Positions 58,243 to 64,000 of a stretch of DNA of 64,000 nt are shown in pieces. The stretch is from assembly GCA_009599575.1 (NCBI GenBank), contig VWND01000066.1:310001-374000 (forward strand). Direction: 5' to 3'. Under the pieces are notes generated by a model. The model searched no databases and had not been told where the DNA came from. It was given only the letters and a program-made list of their open reading frames with translations. A program made the position numbers and the translations under genes. Every line of letters starts with the position of its first letter. Positions within the stretch are counted from its first letter, which is position 1. This DNA is from Blumeriella jaapii (Eukaryota > Ascomycota > Leotiomycetes > Helotiales > Drepanopezizaceae).

Positions 58243-58539
58243 CTACATCACCGTACACGGAATCGGGATGCAGCAGCATTCGTACCCGTCGCACTCGATG
58301 CACTTGGTCTTGCCCGTTGCGGCGCCGCCTTTGACGATGCTGCTGATGGTGGAGGAGGCGGCTGAGCCGGGTCTGTTTGGGGGAGAGGGTTGAATGTTAG
58401 TTTGTGTATATGTTTGTGTGTTTGGTTGGCTGGTTGGTTGTTGGATGGGAGAGAAACGAGAGGATGGGGAGGGGGGAAGAGGGGGGAGAGAGACACACCC
58501 GTTGCGGTTTACGAGGGAGGAGGCTGTTGAGGTACACAT
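58243..58539 (-). CDS. Cys-rich microprotein with C-terminal CaaX box
   Basis: Two exons, 58539-58499 and 58372-58243, separated by a 126-bp intron (donor GTGTGT, ACTAAC branch site, acceptor ACAG), encode 56 residues. The N-terminal part is Ser/Ala-rich (MCTSTASSLVNRNG, then PGSAASSTISSIVKGG). The C-terminal 20 residues hold seven cysteines and end ECCCIPIPCTVM: a Cys-Thr-Val-Met CaaX box predicted to be farnesylated (C-terminal Met), preceded by a CCC cluster that could be palmitoylated. The clear intron with branch site, splice-phase agreement and non-random end support a real gene. The CaaX end resembles ascomycete a-type pheromone precursors, but the Cys-rich body does not; a membrane-tethered stress- or metal-related peptide is equally possible. 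Function unknown. A CACGTGAC site lies about 190 bp upstream. Confidence 0.72.
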   Translation of the reverse strand: MCTSTASSLVNRNGCVSLPPLPPSPSSRFSPIQQPTSQPNTQTYTQTNIQPSPPNRPGSAASSTISSIVKGGAATGKTKCIECDGYECCCIPIPCTVM

Positions 58540-59616
58540 ATTTGGCACTTGTAAGGCGAGTTTTCGTGTTTGTTGAGATGTGTTGATTCGTTTTGGTAAG
58601 AGTTGACGTCGTGAGAGTTGGAGTCGGGAGAGTTGGAGTTGTGAGAGTTGGCGTCGTGAATGGGAATCAACGTGGCGGGCCTCTACAGTAGTATGTCTCC
58701 ATCAGGTAAAACCGCCCGCGCTGCGTTGGCACGTGACGCGCAAGACCGGATCTTCGCCTACATACTTCCTCGATTCGAGTTTGTAACTGTACTATGTGAA
58801 CAATTCCACCTCGTGGGCGGTATCTACGGTATTTCTGTACAGTAAGGCATGTGAAAATGGTGCCTCAAGGCAGCAAGAGAATGAACCAAGAGAAATGGCG
58901 CAAAAGCTTGTTTCCTTATCATACTTACAGTGTGTACTATTGTGTACAGTACATATCGCTCGAAAGTGTATCTTCATCCCATACCTCCTCCATCTTCATT
59001 TCTCTTATTCCCTCTTTTCCCTCTTCCCCTTCTCCTTCGGCCCTTTGCATCCTCGCACCACGTTCATCTCCACATCCGATTGCCACCAGTCACATTGACG
59101 CGGTGCAATCCAAGCAGCCATCCGTCTCGGCGAGGCCGCTGCCCAAAGTATCACGGGCTTCTCCGTCTTCATCCCCGTCGTCTTACGACAACTTCTTGCC
59201 ATCGCAATATCGGATGACGTATCTCTCACCAGAGGTAAGAAACGATGGATTTGACTTTGTGTAGAGACTGTCTTGCATAACCGGGTCTTTCTTCCGAAGT
59301 GTTCAGAGTAAACACTGAGAATGGAAACCAGCAAGGTTCGCATTAATTAAGCGAGCGGAAGAATGAAATTCCGAAGGCTCGCGAAGGCAGGTGATGTTTT
59401 TATACACTGTAACACAACACCTGCTGAATTCGGTTGCGCTAGTGGCGCTCGCGGCTTATAAAGACGAGCCATGTTCTCGCACGAGTCTTGCTCTTCATAC
59501 TATCTTTCTTTCTTTTTCAATCTTTCCATCCGTCCATTCATCTATCGGTCCGGCTCCATCAACACCATCGTGATCCAGATCTCCCGAGTCGAAGCGTCAA
59601 TCACGATTCCATCAAG
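58540..59616. other. Intergenic region upstream of two divergent genes
   Basis: No supported gene. The 3' part is the promoter of the secreted-protein gene, with a TATA box at 59457-59462 followed by CT-rich sequence. Confidence 0.55.
59457..59462 (+). promoter_or_regulatory. TATA box of the secreted-protein gene
   Basis: TATAAA in the context GCGGCTTATAAAGACG, 155 bp upstream of the start codon and just before a CT-rich leader, suggests strong or inducible transcription. Confidence 0.55.
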
Positions 59617-60472
59617 ATGGTCTCCTTTGTCACCTTCGGCTTCGGACTCGTCGTGGCCCTGGCCACCAGCGCAACTGCTCAGACGCTCTTTACGTTGTCG
59701 ACCTTCCTCCCCGGCTCTCCAATCAACGGACTTAAGGTCCACGCTTCATCCAACGCTTTCTTTCTGGGTCTTCCGGAGCCTTCGACGTAGTATGTTTGTT
59801 CTTGATACCAGCAGTCATATGTCCCTCTTCTCCCGCATCTCTCTCTCCCAAGACTGCCCCTTAAAAAGATCCAATTACACCTCGCTAACCCAAGTCCAGC
59901 TGCCCGTCAGCCGTTGCAGATTCTTGTCCAATAAATGTCGACACCGTTTTCGCGGGCCTGCTTGGCCTCTCGGTGGGTGCACATCCTCCCTTCTCGCATC
60001 TCTCGCACACCATCCTTCATGAGCACGCCAGCTGACTCGAATCTCAACACAGGTTCAGGTACCAGGTGGCCAACAGATCTATGTCGCGAGCAACGGCGTC
60101 ATCGGATACACCCTAGCTCATTCCATCAGCACTCCTGCTGGCGCCTACCAAGGCGGCTTTGTCAACGTGACTGTGACTTCTGACTGCGAGTCGGCTACGA
60201 CGAACGTCATCTCGTGGGCTTCCCCAGATGGGCCTATGGTATGCATGCCAATCATCATCCCCCCAGCACCAAGTAAGAGAGAATGAAGCTGACCATGCGA
60301 AGGAGGCATCCTTGCCTGTCCTGGCGCTCCCTATTATGTGCGAGGCAAAGCGAGCCACCAGATTTACGCCAGAACCCCAAGTTTCAACCGCACAGACTGC
60401 ATCGCGCTGAAGGGCTTGCAGCCTACACTACGGCTGCCCGAAGAAGGCTATGGCGCTTGGCAGTACACGTGA
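59617..60472 (+). CDS. Secreted IgE-binding-protein-like protein, frame disrupted
   Basis: A small secreted protein of a fungal family annotated after an Aspergillus IgE-binding protein; biochemical role unknown. Exons are 59617-59789, 59900-59972, 60053-60238 and 60303-60472. The N-terminus MVSFVTFGFGLVVALATSAT followed by AQ is a clear signal peptide. Family segments follow: LFTLSTFLPGSPINGLKVHA, FFLGLPEPSTYCPS, VQVPGGQQIYVASNGVIGYT, AGAYQGGFVNVTV (an N-glycosylation site), LACPGAPYYV and the terminal GYGAWQYT. At the third intron the donor after ATG is phase 0, but the downstream exon GGILACPG needs phase 1. The exons total 602 nt, so one G appears to be missing at 60238-60239. The corrected length is about 200 residues. 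Confidence 0.8.
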
Positions 60473-61136
60473 GATGGGATGCAAAGACGGAACAATAGCC
60501 GGTTCCCGTGATTGTCTTGCACCTTGCTTGAGATGTGTAGTGCGAGTTGAGTGGAGGATATGGTGTGCTCTACTGTCGATTCATCTTTGGGCAAACGGTC
60601 TTTACCCGACAATCAGGAGTATGATTTAGCTCAGAAGTGAATCGTCCTAGCAAATCTCAAGTCCTAAAAGCAGATTCTCTTACTTTTTCCCTTCCCCTTC
60701 TCGTGCCCTGGACATAGCTGTACGCTCTCTGTCTCGCCTCTCCTCTCGTACAGCCATATTTTACAAAATGCCAGAGCCAATGTCAGGTCCTTCAGGCCTC
60801 TCTCTTGCTGACAACATCAACGACCTCGATGCACCAATTCCCTTGATAAGTTTCGCCCGGCTGGCAGACAGATAACTTATGAGTAAGCCTCCCACACATA
60901 CACGGCTACATTAGACAACAATGTTGTTCGGTGGGCGAAGCGAAAGCTGTAATACAAAAAGGACGCATCCAAAATAGCAACTAAAAGAAGTTTTCCTGTT
61001 ATCCAATTCATTCAAGCACAGCCTGTATATTCAGACTAGACATTTCTCTGCTGATATAGAGACAAAACCTATAGAGAGCAAGCTTCCGAGGCAACAAGTC
61101 TGCTTTTCATAGCCTTCTCATGATCAGATCGGGGGA

Positions 61137-61185
61137 GAGCCAAGCTAAGCCAAGCCGAGCCAAGCCGAGCCGAACCGAGCCGAGA
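61137..61185. repeat. GCCAAGCCGA-type tandem repeat
   Basis: A 5-bp (GAGCC / AAGCC / AAGCT) tandem repeat of about 45 bp. Confidence 0.8.
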
Positions 61186-61419
61186 TAAATCGAGAAGGTG
61201 GAGGGAATGAAATATCAACAAAAAGACTCGCGTAAGAATCACGCTAGAAACGCAGCGCAGAAAACGAGAAGACTGAAGTGATTGGGAAGGTATATATGTA
61301 CGAGTGTATGTGACTGTCACTAAATGTATATACATGTGCGCTGCAAAATATAACAGCAAGTAAAACATGACAACAAGCAAGAAAAGGAGCTCGAAGATCT
61401 GCGATCCGCGTCCGGGAGG

Positions 61420-61424
61420 TTTTT

Positions 61425-61457
<33 letters not shown>
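61420..61457. repeat. Poly-T run (37 T with one A)
   Basis: A T homopolymer of 38 bp interrupted by a single A at 61426. Confidence 0.95.
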
Positions 61458-61458
<1 letters not shown>

Positions 61459-61828
61459 AGTCACCCAACCCCTAAGCCCGCTGAGTCGTCCTAATCTAAA
61501 CGGAAACTGCGGAAAACTACTCGATAAGAGCTCATGATGCGTACATAGCTGCGGTAGGTGGTAGTGACCAAATAAACGAAATATTTCGTATGTGTGTGTG
61601 TGTGTGTTTTGGGCTCGCGCTCCCTCCTTCTCTTGTTCTCCTTACTCGTCGCTAGATACCACTGCCCCCGATTAATTATGGATACTTAGAAAGCCGTTGT
61701 TCTCATCCTCTCAGAGCTTTCGGTCACGGGGTTCCATACGACCGAGCCGACATCAAGCCGGGTGTCTCTGATGCCCATCCCCCGCTCTTCGCGAACGGGA
61801 GCGCGTAGAGGAGCGTTAGCCATAGACA

Positions 61829-62625
61829 TCACAACCAGATAGTCCGCCTGTCCGCCGCCAGATCCCGCCGCTTCCAGGTTCTTTCGGCGATCACGCCCCC
61901 TAGTGGCCCGGGAAGCAGGTAGCCCAGCACGGGCGGCGGCCAGAACGCCGGCGCAGCAAGGGAAAACAGCACGATGGCCACAGCGTTGATGGTGCGCGCG
62001 GCGGCGTCGCCCAACACGAGCGGCAGAGTCTGCCGGCCTGTCGTTCGGTCCCCGTCCTGATCCTCCATGTCCTGGAACCGGATCGTGCAAGTGATGGCAG
62101 CGACCATGACGGCGAGCCAGCTGTAGGTGTGCGGGGTGAGAGGAGAGCCGCAGGCGACGGTGACCGCGCCCGCTCCGAATGTGACGAAGCCCAACGCATT
62201 GTTGACCTGCCGAAGGACATAGTGGCCCTCGGCGACGCCGAGGTCGTTGTAGATCCATGTCAGCGCCAGCATGACGACACTCCTGGGAGGCACCTCGGCA
62301 CAGCGTTGCAAGCAGCGCGGCTGGGATGGAAAGCATGAGGAGCAGGTGGACGTGCTCGGGCGTGAGGCGGCCCGAGGGAATCGCGCGCCAGGGCTTCTTG
62401 ATGGTGTCTTCCAGGATGCCGTTGGGCAGTCGCTGGTTGGCGAGGTTGAAGATCCAGAGGATCATCAAGGTCCACAGGATGGCTTCCATCCCGCCGGCCA
62501 GCACGGCGATGCAGGTGACGGGCGTCTGGACGCATAAGAGGCCGGAGAAGGCGGCTGTGAAGGCGAACCGGAATGGGATTTCTTGAATAGTAAGGCAGCT
62601 TGCATCGCTCTTAAAGCTCCGTCCC
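61829..62625 (-). CDS. UbiA-family prenyltransferase / terpene-cyclase relative, broken
   Basis: An integral membrane protein of the fungal UbiA group, which contains prenyltransferases and the UbiA-type terpene cyclases (fumagillin pathway Fma-TC class). In the gene direction: FKSDASCLTIQEIPFRFAFT, then TAAFSGLLCVQTPVTC, the first Asp-rich region NLANQRLPNGILEDTIKKPW with AIPSGRLTPEH, then YNDLGVAEGHYVLRQVNNAL, and the second motif QDMEDQDGDRTTGRQTLPLV. Several membrane helices are present. The frame changes near 62287-62295 (one extra or two missing bases), no ATG was found in the first frame, and the last frame stops at 61829 without the usual end, while the other frame stays open to 61686. 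Either sequence errors or a pseudogene; of all loci here, decay is most plausible for this one. Confidence 0.7.
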
Positions 62626-64000
62626 GCCGCAATTGCAAATGAGCTTTGTTTTTTCTCTCACCATCCTTCGTTGTTTTCCTGATCTCGTCAGTCAAGGTCT
62701 GTCTTATCGGAGAATCTCCTACTCCAAAGCAACGCCTCAAGAAACAGCTTTTGTATGACATATTTGCACACAGGCTCTGAGCATATATTTCCGGAAATGG
62801 TCATGTCACCACGCATAGAATCAACATGGGGGTTGTGCTGCGCATTTATCTGTACGTGTCTATCAGACTTGCCGGCCGTTTTGTCTTCAAGAGAAGCTGT
62901 AGCACTAGAATAGCCGCTACGAACTCGCGACGCTAGTCAATCCTCTGTTATTGACCAAGACAACCAAAAGAGGCAAGCCTTCCGTGGGCCCTGGGGGAAA
63001 ACCGCACTGCTAAAGATACACTTTGTGCACATCGTTACCACCGTCTATGCCTAACACATGCCATCTTCATGCAACTTTGACGTTTGAAGCCTGTCTGTCC
63101 ACCGATTCCACGAGTCACGGACACCGCGAGCGTATGCCGCATTACGAACAATGGGCCCGGCGTCACCATCCGGGAGAGCTGCGCGGGCGTGAGCGGTGGT
63201 CACAAAAAGAGATTTGAGGAGGGGGATGCCGAGGAGAAGCAGCGCGCGGCGGCGAGTATTCGCATTACGAGCTTTGTGTCGGTGGGCGTGGGGTATCCGG
63301 CGCAAGCCAAAGCCCAAGCCCAAGCCCAAGCTCAAGCGCCAGCTCGTGCGAAGACGACAGATCTGAGGAAGGAGAAGCAGCTATCGATGAGAATGAAGAG
63401 CGCGTGTTGAGCTGAGCGGAGCGGAGCGGCTGGCCTGGGATCGATCATCGAGAGCGAGGCGTCGGCGTTCTTGGGTTTGTGAGGGCGGCTGACAGAGTTG
63501 TAAGAGATTCCTTCGATTCCGTAAGTAAGCTGTTTAGATTTGAGGCTTTGAGGGCCACTATGTCCCGTTTGGAGGAGACTCTCGGTAGAGTTGTGACTTT
63601 GCCTTGTCCTAGAAAGCTCTACATAGGCTTGGGGAAAAAGTAGCATGCCACTTCGTATCTCCCTTTCTCTGCATAGTCAGTCAGCCTTTTTCGAGCGTAG
63701 GAGACGTCGACCTACGTGGGTAAGCAGTAGATGTGCACACCATTGGTGCAATATGATCAAACGGTCTCGCTCAGCAAAGCATGATACCTTTGATAATACC
63801 TAAAAAGCATACAGCACGCAGTCTGTGTATCGAACACAGGTCGTCACCAAATAGCCGCGGCTTCAACTCATAACACCGTCTCATCAGAATCCGGAAATCG
63901 CATCCCGTTCTTCTATTACCCACATTAACAAATTAAATATTATACAACGTTTTCCCATACAGAGACCCAACTAATGCAACCCGGCCCAGTCATCCATAAA
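62626..64000. other. Terminal region without a supported gene
   Basis: Frames up to about 108 codons on both strands (63.05-63.65 kb) have no recognised domain. A CAAGCC repeat lies at 63305-63342. The missing 5' part or promoter of the UbiA gene would lie at the left edge. Confidence 0.5.
63305..63342. repeat. (AAGCCC)n hexanucleotide repeat
   Basis: About six tandem copies, with a variant last unit. Confidence 0.85.

Larger units (their letters stand above)
60473..61685. other. Intergenic region with possible small or decayed frame
   Basis: An ATG at 60768 in good context (after a CT-rich leader) opens a 35-codon frame beginning MPEPMSGPSGLSLADNINDL, but it stops quickly and no family was recognised. 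60.9-61.4 kb is AT-rich. Repeats: GCCAAGCCGA-type (61137-61185), a poly-T run (61420-61457) and a TG run near 61592-61608. Confidence 0.4.

Overview
The window is nuclear DNA of a filamentous ascomycete (Pezizomycotina; class not resolved). The evidence is short GT-AG introns, mostly 47-126 bp and often with CTAAC/CTGAC branch sites, together with protein families typical of this group: an AcuK/Ert1 zinc-cluster activator, a nimX-type Cdk1, fungal RAP1, a 2EXR protein and an IgE-binding-protein-like secreted protein. I find 24 protein-coding loci, no rRNA, no convincing tRNA and no intact transposon.

Layout. 0-2.8 kb: no gene. 2.8-5.0 kb: DHA1-type MFS transporter (+). 7.1-9.4 kb: gluconeogenesis activator acuK/ERT1 (+). 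10.1-10.9 kb: riboflavin kinase (+). 13.7 kb: 56-residue membrane microprotein (+). 15.1-17.9 kb: divergent pair of Cdk1 (-) and an ALKBH1-type demethylase (+). 18.1-20.2 kb: seven-exon amidase (+), tail to tail with telomere protein RAP1 (-, 20.5-23.5 kb), which is head to head with palmitoyltransferase SWF1 (+, 24.0-25.4 kb). 25.7-27.4 kb: second MFS transporter (-). 29.6-32.9 kb: large ataxin-10-like protein (-). 33.6-36.1 kb: MAM3/CNNM metal transporter (-). 36-39 kb: minisatellites and homopolymers. 38.8-44.5 kb: a 2EXR protein and two F-box proteins (all -), separated by repeats. 44.5-48.3 kb: gene-poor. 48.3 kb: small Cys/coiled-coil protein (+). 49.8 kb: LAMTOR1/EGO1-like lipid-anchored protein (-). 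51.6-56.5 kb: 2H-phosphoesterase-like protein, carboxylesterase and PAP2 phosphatase (all -). 56.9 kb: Mediator subunit MED7 (+). 58.2 kb: Cys-rich CaaX microprotein (-). 59.6 kb: secreted IgE-binding-like protein (+). 61.8-62.6 kb: UbiA-type prenyltransferase/terpene-cyclase relative (-), broken. There is no sign of a biosynthetic gene cluster; most loci are housekeeping.

The most important observation is about sequence quality or decay. Seven conserved genes (RAP1, SWF1, the 2EXR gene, the small Cys/coiled-coil gene, MED7, the IgE-binding-like gene and the UbiA gene) are each interrupted by one or more small frame breaks, mostly in homopolymers or short repeats, although protein similarity continues across each break in another frame. 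About sixteen other genes are intact. Assembly or basecalling indels are the simplest explanation; real decay is most plausible for the UbiA gene. The most novel-looking items are the 56-residue protein ending in a Cys cluster plus CaaX box, the membrane microprotein, the coding minisatellite and ARID-like domain in RAP1, and an RPEL-like motif in one F-box protein.
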